Of a stretch of 64,000 nt of DNA, positions 17,432 to 25,903 are shown in pieces. Source of the stretch: Blautia sp. Its GTDB lineage: Bacteria > Bacillota > Clostridia > Lachnospirales > Lachnospiraceae. Numbering within the stretch: position 1 is the stretch's first letter; the number at the start of each line of letters is the position of its first letter. Made by a program: the position numbers and the translations under genes. Where the stretch lies: positions 1 through 64,000 of the forward strand of contig JAFVGK010000152.1 of assembly GCA_017475035.1 (NCBI GenBank), written 5' to 3'. The notes under the pieces are model-generated. The model did not search any database. It had not been told where the DNA came from and saw only the letters and a list, made by a program, of their open reading frames with translations.

Positions 17432-18784
17432 TCAGCGCCCATTTCCGGTTTTATCCAGTTCCGGCCAGATCGTCAGACGCATTGTCACGAAACAGGCTGT
17501 GCCGCCGATCACGTTGGATATCGGTTCCGCCATAAAAACCCCGTCCGTGCCCCATCCAAACAGATATGGCAGGGCAAAGGTCAGCGGCACCACCAGGACC
17601 GCCTTGCGCAGCAGGCTGAAAAAAATCGTCCGGCGTTTTTTGTTAAGCGCTTTAAATACCGTTTGTCCGCTGTACTGCAGCGTCTGGAAAACAAAGGCAA
17701 AGAAATACAGATGCAGCGCCCTGGAGCACTCCTGTACAAGCTCCGGGTCAGTACTGAAGATCCGCACAAAAAACCGCGGATGAAAAAACAGCAGAAGCCA
17801 CATCGTTACGGTATAAGAAAAACACAAGGCAACCATGAGCCTGATCGCCCGCTTGACATTCTCCGGCCTCGCGGCCCCGTAATTATAGCTGATAACCGGC
17901 GAAGTCCCCTCTGTCAAAGCCATCACCGGAGTGTCCAAAATCGAACGGACCGAAGAGACGATAGTCATAATCGATACATAAGCCGCCCCGCCAAAATGCA
18001 TCAGAACGTTATTGCATGAAATCTGCACCAGGGAATTCGTCGCCTGCATGATAAAGGGTGAAAGTCCAAGGCTCATGATTTCTCCGGCATAAGGAAAGCG
18101 AAAAGCGATCCGGACCGGGAACTCATTTTCTTTTCCCAGCAGAAACTTCAGCGTCACGATCAACGCCAGAAACTGGGAAATAACGGTCGCGATCGCCGCC
18201 CCTTCCACCCCGAGACCCAGCCTGAAAATAAACAGGGGATCCAGAATAAGATTTGCCCCGGCGCCGACCATTACCGCAATCATACTGACGGAGGAGTATC
18301 CCTGGGCGTTGATGAAGGGACTCATGCCCGCGCTGATCATCAGAGGAAGCGTCCCCGGCAGATAAAACCGCAGGTATGATAACGATGTCGGAAGCTCCGC
18401 ATCCGTCGCCCCAAAAAGCCGGAGCAGATTTCCCCCAAAGATTTCCCCCAGGGCAAAAATGATCATCGCCGTCAGAAGCAGCAGCCGCAGAGCCGTGTTT
18501 TGCAGGTCATCCGCCCGCTTCCGCTCTTTTTTTCCAAGAGCGATCGCGAAAAGCGGCGCCCCGCCCATACCATACATATTGGTAAAGGCGGCGATAATCA
18601 TAATCACCGGAAAGCATAGTCCCACCGCCCCAAGGGCAGCCGTGCCGGCTCCGGGAATCCTTCCGATATAGACTCTGTCTACAATGCTGTAAAGCAGGTT
18701 CAGCACCTGCGCTACCAAAAGCGGAAAAGCTGTCTGCAGGATATTCTGCGTCAGTCCGCCCCGCTCAAAATCCACTTTTTTCAT
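17432..18784 (-). CDS. MATE family multidrug efflux transporter
   Basis: 450 residues with twelve predicted membrane helices arranged in two MatE repeats. The first starts FPLLVAQVLNLLYSIVDRVYIG and the second around LGLSPFIMQATNSLVQISCNN. It exports cationic drugs or metabolites by Na+ or H+ antiport. Its start overlaps the stop of the upstream 18781-19242 gene by four bases (ATGA), so the two are translationally coupled. The stop codon lies about 80 bp before the sortase promoter region on the same strand. Substrate is not deducible. Confidence 0.93.
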   Translation of the reverse strand: MKKVDFERGGLTQNILQTAFPLLVAQVLNLLYSIVDRVYIGRIPGAGTAALGAVGLCFPVIMIIAAFTNMYGMGGAPLFAIALGKKERKRADDLQNTALRLLLLTAMIIFALGEIFGGNLLRLFGATDAELPTSLSYLRFYLPGTLPLMISAGMSPFINAQGYSSVSMIAVMVGAGANLILDPLFIFRLGLGVEGAAIATVISQFLALIVTLKFLLGKENEFPVRIAFRFPYAGEIMSLGLSPFIMQATNSLVQISCNNVLMHFGGAAYVSIMTIVSSVRSILDTPVMALTEGTSPVISYNYGAARPENVKRAIRLMVALCFSYTVTMWLLLFFHPRFFVRIFSTDPELVQECSRALHLYFFAFVFQTLQYSGQTVFKALNKKRRTIFFSLLRKAVLVVPLTFALPYLFGWGTDGVFMAEPISNVIGGTACFVTMRLTIWPELDKTGNGR

Positions 18785-19242
18785 ATGAGGCTGACTCCAA
18801 GAGCGCTCGCGGACATCATAATCACGCCTGCCAAAAGGACACCCAGCATTACCGCGATAATTGTCGGGACAAAATCCATATCCAGGATACTCGCAGCCAG
18901 AGTGCCCGTCCAGGCACCCGTGCCGGGGAGGGGGATTCCAACGAATAACAGAAGTGCCAGGAATAATCCCCTTCCGGCTTTTGCGGTCAGCTTCTCGCCG
19001 CCCTTCTTACCCTTTTCCAGACAGAATGTAAAAAATCTGCCGATCAGCGGCTTATCCTTGCCCCACTCCAGCACCTTACGCGCGAACAGATAGATGAGAG
19101 GCACGGGAACCATATTTCCGATAATACAGACAATATAAGATTTCATGATGGGCATACCCAGGATCTGGGAAACCGGTATCGCGCCTCGAAGTTCAATTAA
19201 CGGTACCATGGAGATAAAAAAAATCTTGAGATAATTTAACAT
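18781..19242 (-). CDS. Small multidrug export protein family (COG2426) membrane protein
   Basis: 153 residues with about four membrane segments. Family hallmarks are ISMVPLIELRGAIP at the N-terminus, GNMVPVPLIYLFARKV, and a GIPLPGTGAWTG loop. Function in the family is uncertain despite its drug-export name; the PLPGTGAW element recalls DedA-like or undecaprenyl-carrier transporters. The four-base overlap with the MATE gene implies joint expression. GAAAGGAAAAGC precedes the ATG. Confidence 0.85.
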   Translation of the reverse strand: MLNYLKIFFISMVPLIELRGAIPVSQILGMPIMKSYIVCIIGNMVPVPLIYLFARKVLEWGKDKPLIGRFFTFCLEKGKKGGEKLTAKAGRGLFLALLLFVGIPLPGTGAWTGTLAASILDMDFVPTIIAVMLGVLLAGVIMMSASALGVSLI

Positions 19243-19278
19243 GCTTTTCCTTTCTTTCGGAACTGCCGCAGAACAAAA

Positions 19279-20400
19279 TCAGCTTCCTTCATAGCTTCGC
19301 AGCAGCTCCTCGAGCTGTGCGTATGTTTCCAAAGTATTCGCTTCCCTGCGCAAAGAAGAAGAATGCTTCATCCCGGCGGTGTACCAGGCGATATGCTTCC
19401 GCATCTGCCGCATCCCGGCTGCTTCGCCGCTGTATTCGATCACCAGACGGGCATGGCGCAGGATCATTTCCATAACCTCCTGTGTACCCGGCACGCCGCA
19501 GTTCCCCGGATCATCCCCGGTTGACCGCGCAGTCAGGATTTCCTCATTATCTGCGGTTTCACGCTTCCCCCGGTTGATTTCGAGCCTGATCTTCTTCCTG
19601 TCGGCTGAAGTCCCGGACTGCTCGCCGGCAATATCTGTCACATTCTCTCCCGGGGATATCTCTCCCAGCCCCACAGACAGCTGCCGGAAAATCCACGGAT
19701 TCCCCCTCGCTGCCCGCCCGGCCATAACGGCATCACATCCGGTCTGCTCCATCATCGCTTTTGCCGAGGCCAGTGATACCACGTCTCCGTTTCCGATCAC
19801 GGGGATCGTAACCGCCTCCTTCACCCGGCGGATTGCCTCCCAGTCAGCCTTTCCCGAATAATATTGCTGCCGGGTACGCCCATGCACGGCAATCGCCGCG
19901 GCGCCTGCCGCCTCTGCCCGCCTGGCAATTTCCGCCGGATCCACCGGGCTTCCCTCAAAGCCGATCCGCATTTTCACCGTCACCGGTTTCTTCGTGTTTC
20001 GCGACACAGCTGCGACAATCCGTTCGATCAGCTCAGGATCCTTCAGAAGAGCGGAACCTTCTCCGTTATTTACCACCTTTGGTACCGGACAACCCATGTT
20101 CAGATCCAGGATATCAAAAGGCTCCGGGTCTATCATCGCGGCAACCTCCCCCATGAGCTCCGGCTCTTTCCCAAACAGCTGAAGCGAAACCGGATGCTCC
20201 GCAGGGGAAACCCGCATCAATTCCTTCGTATGTTGATTGTGATAGGAGATCGCCTTGGCGCTGACCATTTCCATACAGATCAGCCCTGCTCCCTGTTCCT
20301 TGCACAGGGATCGGAATGCCAGATCCGTCACCCCGGCCATCGGCGCCAATACGGATCTGTTCGGGATCACCACATCACCAATCTTCCATTCTCTTGTCAT
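19279..20400 (-). CDS. dusB: tRNA-dihydrouridine synthase (DusB type)
   Basis: About 373 residues from ATG 20400 (an upstream ATG at 20445 is possible). The FMN TIM barrel is clear: SVLAPMAGVTDLAFR at the start, LNMGCPVPKVVNNGEGSALL with the catalytic Cys of GCP, KMRIGF, AIAVHGRTRQQYYSG, IPVIGNGDVVS and DAVMAGRAARGNPWIF. The C-terminal helical domain contains RKHIAWYTAG. It reduces specific uridines in tRNA with NADPH. A region of about 60 residues (roughly 250-310) rich in Gly, Asp and Arg is inserted before the C-terminal domain compared with usual DusB proteins (about 320 residues). The role of the insertion is unknown. Confidence 0.93.
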   Translation of the reverse strand: MTREWKIGDVVIPNRSVLAPMAGVTDLAFRSLCKEQGAGLICMEMVSAKAISYHNQHTKELMRVSPAEHPVSLQLFGKEPELMGEVAAMIDPEPFDILDLNMGCPVPKVVNNGEGSALLKDPELIERIVAAVSRNTKKPVTVKMRIGFEGSPVDPAEIARRAEAAGAAAIAVHGRTRQQYYSGKADWEAIRRVKEAVTIPVIGNGDVVSLASAKAMMEQTGCDAVMAGRAARGNPWIFRQLSVGLGEISPGENVTDIAGEQSGTSADRKKIRLEINRGKRETADNEEILTARSTGDDPGNCGVPGTQEVMEMILRHARLVIEYSGEAAGMRQMRKHIAWYTAGMKHSSSLRREANTLETYAQLEELLRSYEGS

Positions 20401-20778
20401 CTGCCTCAAAAACTCCTGATTTTCCTCTATCCATTCAGCCTGCACACATCACATCTTTAATATTGAGTATACAGTTCCTTTTTTTGTTCGATAATCTGTG
20501 TCTTAGTATAGCACAGAACTGGCTCTTTGGCGAGAATTTTTCCAAGGATCCGTAATTTAGAGCCTCATTCGCAGCAGTGCCGACTCCAATCCCTGAGTTC
20601 TTACAATCACTTGCAATTCCCTCGTTTCAATGGTAGGATAAACGTACACTGATTTTATCCTTGTGAATGCGATAAACTGCCGTTTCGTTTCGGATTGGAA
20701 GAGAAGCGCGTTCACTCAGCTGACCGGTAAACATTTACGTTGCCGGGTATAATTTCATTTTTCGAAAGGAAACATACG
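20401..20778. other. Divergent intergenic region
   Basis: Lies between dusB (minus) and the esterase (plus). Contains an imperfect inverted repeat GGATAAACG...TTTATCC around 20635-20665 and no gene. Promoters for both sides should be here, but I cannot place them with confidence. Confidence 0.4.
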
Positions 20779-22344
20779 ATGAAAAAATCGGAAATCCAAC
20801 TGCCCGCGCTCTTCAGTGACAACATGGTAATGCAGCGTGACAAGCCGCTTCGCGTCTGGGGCGAAGCGACAGAAGAGATTGCAAAGGTTCGGATTACTCT
20901 TGGAGAAGCATCTGCCGAGGCAGAGATCATCGACGGCCATTTCATGGCAGAGCTTCCGCCGCAGCCCGCTTCTGTCGGCCTTAACCTTGCCATTTTCGCA
21001 AATGAGGAGACTGACCCGCAGCTCATCCTCAGAAACGTCGCCCTCGGCGATGTCTACCTTGCGTGCGGTCAGTCCAATATGGAATATTTTCTGCGCTATG
21101 ACGCGCATTGGCAGGATATCAGGGAGAGCAGGCCGGATCCGGACATACGCATGTTCAATGTTCCCCGCATCAGCTTTGAGGGTTCCCCATATACCCATGC
21201 CGAGGACAGCGGTTTCTGGTTCATAAAAGGCCACCCTGCCCTCGACGTTTTTTCCGCTCCCGGCTACACTTTCGCCAGGGAGCTGAAAAAACATATTGAC
21301 ATTCCCTTCGGCATCATAGGCTGCAACTGGGGCGGCACCCCTGCCTGTGCCTGGATCGAGGAATCCTACCTCAGAGACGAGCCCCTGAATGTTTTTATGA
21401 AGGAATATGAAGCGGAGCTTGCTGCCTGGGATCCTGACGAACTGCGTGAAGCCAGCCTGAAAGGCATGGCTTTTGAAAATTCGTACCGCCATGAGCTGGA
21501 ATGGCGTGTCATGATGTACGGCCTTTCCTATAAAGAGCAGCTCTTATGGATGAAGGAACACGCCAAGGATCCCGTATTCCCCGTAGGTCCCTATCACCAT
21601 TACCGCCCCTGCGGTCTGTACCATACCATGATCGAGACCATCGCTCCCTTCGCCGCGAAGGGGATCCTCTGGTATCAGGGGGAATCCGACAGCGGCCACG
21701 CAGAGATCTATGATCAGACGATGAAAGCCCTGATTCAGTGTTTCCGGGACACCTTCCGGGATCCTGCTCTCCCCTTCCTCTTCGTTCAGCTCGCTCCCTT
21801 TGAACGTTGGCTGGACTGCACCGGAGATGACTATCCTGCAGTCCGCCGCAGTCAGGATATCGCCGCCCATGCAGAGACAAACGCCTGGATGACCTGTATC
21901 ATGGACATCGGGGACAAAGACGACATCCATCCCAAGCGCAAGCAGGAAGTAGGCGAACGTCTCGCTCTTCTTGCCAGAGGCCACGTCTACGGAGAAGATA
22001 TCCTCTGTGACCCGCCGGAATTCAACTATGCTTCCTGGGATGGCAGGGTGCTCCGCCTTCATTTCCTCCATGCCGAAGGCGGGCTGCTGATCGGGGAGAA
22101 TGCCGCTGCCTGCCTGAAGCTCGAGACCAGCTGTCAAGACGGGGTTCCTGACGGATCCCCGGCTGTCATTCGCCGTCTCTATACCGAGGATGACACCCTC
22201 TGCGTGGAATTGCTGCCGCAGGATCAGGAACATGATCAGTTGTCATTTTCTTTCGCCGAAGCACCTTATTGTGAAGTCAGAATCTGGAACCAGGCACACC
22301 TGCCTGTGAAGCCGTTCCACGGGATGCAGGGCAGAACCCGTTGA
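20779..22344 (+). CDS. Sialate O-acetylesterase, SGNH type
   Basis: About 521 residues. Catalytic blocks are LACGQSNMEYFL (Ser nucleophile, about residue 98), GCNWGGTPACAWIE, ILWYQGESDSGHAEIY (oxyanion Gly/Gln) and DDIHPKRKQEVGERL (Asp-x-x-His). The enzyme removes O-acetyl groups from sialic acid or related sugars such as xylan units. No signal peptide is visible, so it probably acts on imported sugars in the cytoplasm. ATG 20779 follows AAAGGAAA. Four-base proximity to the next gene's frame implies an operon with yqeG-like gene at 22365. Confidence 0.9.
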   Translation: MKKSEIQLPALFSDNMVMQRDKPLRVWGEATEEIAKVRITLGEASAEAEIIDGHFMAELPPQPASVGLNLAIFANEETDPQLILRNVALGDVYLACGQSNMEYFLRYDAHWQDIRESRPDPDIRMFNVPRISFEGSPYTHAEDSGFWFIKGHPALDVFSAPGYTFARELKKHIDIPFGIIGCNWGGTPACAWIEESYLRDEPLNVFMKEYEAELAAWDPDELREASLKGMAFENSYRHELEWRVMMYGLSYKEQLLWMKEHAKDPVFPVGPYHHYRPCGLYHTMIETIAPFAAKGILWYQGESDSGHAEIYDQTMKALIQCFRDTFRDPALPFLFVQLAPFERWLDCTGDDYPAVRRSQDIAAHAETNAWMTCIMDIGDKDDIHPKRKQEVGERLALLARGHVYGEDILCDPPEFNYASWDGRVLRLHFLHAEGGLLIGENAAACLKLETSCQDGVPDGSPAVIRRLYTEDDTLCVELLPQDQEHDQLSFSFAEAPYCEVRIWNQAHLPVKPFHGMQGRTR

Positions 22345-22364
22345 ACAATAGACGAGGACAATCT

Positions 22365-22910
22365 ATGTTATCCTTATTTTATCCCGGCGCTTATGCAGAG
22401 GATGTCTTTTCCATCAATTATGAAAAGCTTCTTGAAAAAGGCTATCAGGCTCTCATTTTTGACATCGACAACACAGTTGTCCCCCACGGAGCGGATTCCA
22501 CTCCTGAAGTGGACGATCTTTTTCACCGGATCCGGGACATCGGCCTGAAAACATGCCTGCTCTCCAACAATGACGAAGAGCGCGTCAGACGATTTTGCAA
22601 AAATATAGAAACCCTGTATATCTGCGATGCGGATAAGCCAAAGAAAACCGGCCTGTTTAAAGCCCTGGATCTGCTTCAGGTGCCAAAGGAAAAAGCGGTT
22701 CTCATCGGGGATCAGGTCTTTACCGATATCTTCTGCGCCAACCGCTGTCATGTGGACAGCATCCTTGTCAGATTCATCGGGTACTACACCGAGACAGACA
22801 TCGGCCGTCGGAGGAAACTGGAACAGTTCATCCTGAAGGCTTACTCCCGCAGCCGCCGATACCAGGCCAGGCTGGGAGACTGCGTATCCCTTGGCAAGAA
22901 GCCGGCATGA
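22365..22910 (+). CDS. YqeG family HAD-IIIA phosphatase
   Basis: 181 residues. HAD motif I is LIFDIDNTVVPHGA, motif II CLLSNNDEER, Lys in ADKPKKTG, and motif III VLIGDQVFTDIFCANR. Members are cytoplasmic phosphatases; B. subtilis YqeG sits with ribosome-assembly genes and related PGP phosphatases act on phosphatidylglycerophosphate. ATG 22365 with GAGGA upstream is preferred to an in-frame TTG at 22341 that overlaps the esterase stop. The neighbouring esterase is 20 bp upstream. Substrate remains uncertain. Confidence 0.92.
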   Translation: MLSLFYPGAYAEDVFSINYEKLLEKGYQALIFDIDNTVVPHGADSTPEVDDLFHRIRDIGLKTCLLSNNDEERVRRFCKNIETLYICDADKPKKTGLFKALDLLQVPKEKAVLIGDQVFTDIFCANRCHVDSILVRFIGYYTETDIGRRRKLEQFILKAYSRSRRYQARLGDCVSLGKKPA

Positions 22911-22960
22911 TAGTATGATTGCGACATGATTCCGCAGTAAAATCGTGCGCATACTATACG

Positions 22961-23035
22961 TTGGCTCAATGTCTTCGGATGCCGCTTCTGCCGCTTCGGA
23001 AGCCGAGCTGCAGAAGCGGCAGAAGCAGTCTCCCA
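22961..23035 (-). repeat. Dispersed repeat family C, copy 1
   Basis: Minus-strand reading: hairpin arms GCTTCTGCCGCTTC and its complement, then GGCATCCGAAGACATTGAGC. This is the only copy not followed by a same-strand ribosome site and gene; it lies between two plus-strand genes. Confidence 0.7.
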
Positions 23036-23096
23036 TACATAGCGCTGCACATATCAACCAGGCAATTTCCCCAAATCAGGAAAGGAAACAAAACCC

Positions 23097-23927
23097 ATGC
23101 TATGGAATAAGTCAAAGAATTTCTGCGATATCAGTCCTACAACCTATGCCATCTCACAGCAAAAGGAGATCATCAAACGCCATCTGCAGGATTTTCTCGG
23201 AAAAGACCGATATGCTGCCTCCCACACGCAGGAGAAGCTTCCTGTCATTGTTGCTTCCCATGACTCCCGGCTTCTCAAGCGTGGTCCCGGTATCGACCCT
23301 GTTTTGCAGGAAAATAAGGCGGTAAATATCCGGCTTGCATGCAAGGAGCTCAACGGCCTGATCATCCATCCGGGCGAAACCTTTTCCTTTTGGAAAACCG
23401 TGGGAAAAACCTCCCGTTCCAGAGGATATATGGACGGGCGCGTGATCGTTGCCGGCCAGCTGCAGCCGGGCATCGGCGGAGGCTTATGCAATCTGTCCAA
23501 TACGATTCACCTTCTGATTCTGGAAAGCCCCCTGACTGTCACGGAATTTCACCATCATTCCGATGCCCTGGCTCCCGATGAAGGTCCCAGGGTTCCTTTC
23601 AGCACCGGCACCAGCGTCAGCTACAACAATATCGATTACCGGGTGCGCAACGACACGGATCAGGATTTCCAGCTTCTTCTGTGGTGTGACGAAGACCGCC
23701 TGTACGGAGAGCTCCGGTCAGAAAAAGAAATACCCTGGGCTTACCGGCTGGTGGAAGAAGGACATCATTTCCATCAGGAAGGAGAAAAATACTATCGTAT
23801 CTCAAAAATATACCGGGAAACCATAGAAAAGGACACCCAAAAAGTCATAGAAAAAAAGCTCCTTCTGGATAATCATTCCGAGGTCATGTACGACCCCGCC
23901 CTGATCCCGAAGGAGCTGATCCGCTGA
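23097..23927 (+). CDS. VanW family protein
   Basis: 276 residues, a YoaR/VanW-type domain with NGLIIHPGETFSFWKTVG, GRVIVAGQLQPGIGGGLCN, LSNTIHLLILESPL and a histidine cluster FHHHSDAL. VanW occurs in some vancomycin-resistance clusters and many clostridial genomes, but its activity is not established. There is no signal peptide or membrane helix here, unlike the larger wall-associated forms. AGGAAAGGA lies upstream of ATG 23097. It follows yqeG on the same strand after a family C repeat. Confidence 0.9.
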   Translation: MLWNKSKNFCDISPTTYAISQQKEIIKRHLQDFLGKDRYAASHTQEKLPVIVASHDSRLLKRGPGIDPVLQENKAVNIRLACKELNGLIIHPGETFSFWKTVGKTSRSRGYMDGRVIVAGQLQPGIGGGLCNLSNTIHLLILESPLTVTEFHHHSDALAPDEGPRVPFSTGTSVSYNNIDYRVRNDTDQDFQLLLWCDEDRLYGELRSEKEIPWAYRLVEEGHHFHQEGEKYYRISKIYRETIEKDTQKVIEKKLLLDNHSEVMYDPALIPKELIR

Positions 23928-23943
23928 TGAAAAGAGCTGCGGC

Positions 23944-24615
23944 TCACCGCATCACATAATCATATACCTTATCCACCTGTTCCGCAAAGGAACCCCCGAA
24001 CCGATTTTCAAAAAAACCTCCCCCGATCGTAAAAGACCACGGAGAAACAGACCTGATTTCATCCAGGCGCTCCCAGCTGTTGACGCTTCCGGCGACGCAG
24101 ACGGGAGCGTCTAAGCGGCTGACCACCTCCCGGTTCAGCGCCGCCCCGTCTCCCGTATAACGGTATCCCAACAGGTCGATTCCGTAAACTCCTTTCTGCA
24201 GATATTCCCTGGCTTCCCGGATCATCCCTTCCGCCGTTCCGTTCAGAACGGAAGGCCGTTCCGTCACCTCTCCGATAAACGGGACATAGCAAAGGCCCTG
24301 TTCCCGGCAGAATTCAAGCACCGAGTCAAAATACAACGTTCCCAGCAGATAATCGACCCCGCACTCTGCCGCCATCCTGGCTCCGTCCAGGCCTTCCTTC
24401 TCAGTATAGGCCACCACTTCAAGGCCGGTTTTCTTGCCGCATGCTTTCATATCCGCATAAAGCCGTTTCATTTTATCAATCGGAAGTCCCTCTTCCTTAA
24501 ACCCCCAGTATTTTGCCTTCGTTTCTCTGCATGTCTCAAATATCTCCGGCGCGTTGGCAACCGTACGGTCATGATGAGTAAGCATGACAATCAGCTCCGG
24601 CTTATTATTTTTCAT
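23944..24615 (-). CDS. Unrecognised conserved protein, probable TIM barrel
   Basis: 223 residues that I cannot place in a named family. Strand-like segments at regular spacing (PELIVMLTHHD, AKYWGFKEEGLP, LEVVAYTEKE, VDYLLGTLYF, LCYVPFIGEV, YGIDLLGYRY, APVCVAGSVNS, WSFTIGGGFFE) look like the eight strands of a beta/alpha barrel with a GG phosphate-loop at the C-terminal end, as in HisA/TrpF/PriA relatives. Conserved-looking H-H-D near the N-terminus and E/D residues at strand ends could be catalytic. ATG 24615 with AAGGAGAG at four bases is well supported. Convergent with vanW, alone on its strand. Confidence 0.75.
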   Translation of the reverse strand: MKNNKPELIVMLTHHDRTVANAPEIFETCRETKAKYWGFKEEGLPIDKMKRLYADMKACGKKTGLEVVAYTEKEGLDGARMAAECGVDYLLGTLYFDSVLEFCREQGLCYVPFIGEVTERPSVLNGTAEGMIREAREYLQKGVYGIDLLGYRYTGDGAALNREVVSRLDAPVCVAGSVNSWERLDEIRSVSPWSFTIGGGFFENRFGGSFAEQVDKVYDYVMR

Positions 24616-24730
24616 AAAACTCTCCTTAATATCTCGCCTTTCCCTGATCTTTTCGACCCGTGCGGCAACCGTATGATGCCATGTCATGACTGAATGTATC
24701 CAGGCAGAACATCACATGCTTACCAATTTT

Positions 24731-24780
24731 CCGGTCTTTTTGTCCGGCCGCGCCTGTCAGAAAAAGTTCACATAGAAAGC
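24731..24780. repeat. Dispersed repeat family D, copy 1
   Basis: CCGGTCTTTTTGTCCGGCCG followed by a CCTGTCAGAAAAAGTTCACA stretch; 85 percent or so matched by 46439-46489 by eye. No function known. Confidence 0.6.
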
Positions 24781-24834
24781 ATTTAGCATGGACAGCTTCT
24801 CTGTCTGAATCACGTGAAATGCAGACATTTCCCG

Positions 24835-25284
24835 TTAAAAATAATACATGCACACCGCTACCAGGATTCCAAGAGCGGAGCCGGCCACAACCTGCCGCTG
24901 GGTATGGCCCACAAACTCCTTGAGCGTCTCCTCCGGCGTATACTCGCCGCTTCCCATAGCCTCAAAAAGCTCAAGCATGTCATTGATGATCCTTGCCTGC
25001 TTCCCTGTTTCCTGGCGCACGCCCCTGGCATCATGCATGACGATCAGAGCCGTGACAATCGCGAGGGCAAACAACGGGGAATCCCAGCCGCAATGCAGCC
25101 CGATCGAAACGGCAATCGCGGAAATGATCGCCGAGTGGCTGCTGGGCATGCCTCCGTCTCCAAGGAGCCGCTCCCATACCAGTTGTTTATTGATAATATA
25201 AAAAATGATGGTCTTTGCCACCTGCGAGATCAGCCATGCGGCACATCCCGCTAACAAAACTTCATTCTGCAGTAACGCTGACAT
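24835..25284 (-). CDS. Divergent PAP2 family membrane protein (YuiD-like)
   Basis: 149 residues with about four membrane helices. The acid-phosphatase-like motif GGMPSSHSA (about 45) and the family-specific DARGVRQETGKQA are present, with a late HTQRQVVAGSALG. Related to PAP2 phosphatases but only part of the canonical triad is present. Probably acts on a lipid phosphate at the membrane; this is inferred from the family. GAGAAAAGAGAG precedes the ATG at 25284. Confidence 0.9.
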   Translation of the reverse strand: MSALLQNEVLLAGCAAWLISQVAKTIIFYIINKQLVWERLLGDGGMPSSHSAIISAIAVSIGLHCGWDSPLFALAIVTALIVMHDARGVRQETGKQARIINDMLELFEAMGSGEYTPEETLKEFVGHTQRQVVAGSALGILVAVCMYYF

Positions 25285-25369
25285 TGGTTTCTCTCTTTTC
25301 TCCCCATCTATAATTGTGCCGACGAAAGCCTGAAACTCCGATAGGCGCTTATTTTGCCCGGATTCGATC

Positions 25370-25648
25370 CTACCCCAGGATTTCTATACTTGCAATATAT
25401 CTTCTGTTCAGGATCATGATATGCGTTGTTTCGGTCTCTTCGATCTTCTCCTTCATCAACCCTTTCATCACTTCCCGTTTCACCCGTTTCTTCTCAATCA
25501 CAAGCTCCCGCTCATTCTCCTCGATCACTTTCCCGATGATCCCGTCACTGCTGGCTGCGCCTCCCATCGCTCTGATGTCGCTCGAATCTCTGTCATACAG
25601 GCCGTAGGTTGCGCTCTTTATCAAAACCTTTCTTCCTGTCAGCTGCAT
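25370..25648 (-). CDS. Hypothetical small protein (92 aa)
   Basis: I do not recognise this protein. From ATG 25648 (GGGGGGTGA nine bases upstream; another ATG at 25687 is possible) it encodes 92 residues with MQLTGRKVLIKSATYGLYD at the start, a strongly charged middle rich in Glu, Lys and Arg (ENERELVIEKKRVKREVM) likely to be helical, and a C-terminal THIMILNRRYIASIEIL strand pair. No signal or membrane segment. Fifteen-odd bases of separation are absent; it stands alone. Confidence 0.55.
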   Translation of the reverse strand: MQLTGRKVLIKSATYGLYDRDSSDIRAMGGAASSDGIIGKVIEENERELVIEKKRVKREVMKGLMKEKIEETETTHIMILNRRYIASIEILG

Positions 25649-25826
25649 CTGATTCACCCCCCTGTGGACGTCTTTCCCTGATTTCATTTGTCATCGCCCA
25701 TTGTAGCATAAATTGACAGTTTTATACACATTTTTTTGCAGATCCGTTTCTATCTGCGGCTCAAAAGCGTTATAGTTCACTGCTCAGCCGTAAAAGGCTG
25801 AGTCTGCTTTATCCATGTATTATCTC

Positions 25827-25855
25827 TTGACTTTTCGACTGCAATACATTACTAT
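25827..25855 (+). promoter_or_regulatory. Probable promoter of TAXI-TRAP operon
   Basis: TTGACT at 25827-25832, 17-bp spacer, TACTAT at 25850-25855; leader of about 42 nt to ATG 25904 with GGAGG. Confidence 0.65.
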
Positions 25856-25903
25856 AGCACAGTAGGCAAAGATACACATATCTTTTTTTATGGAGGTTAT
25901 ATC

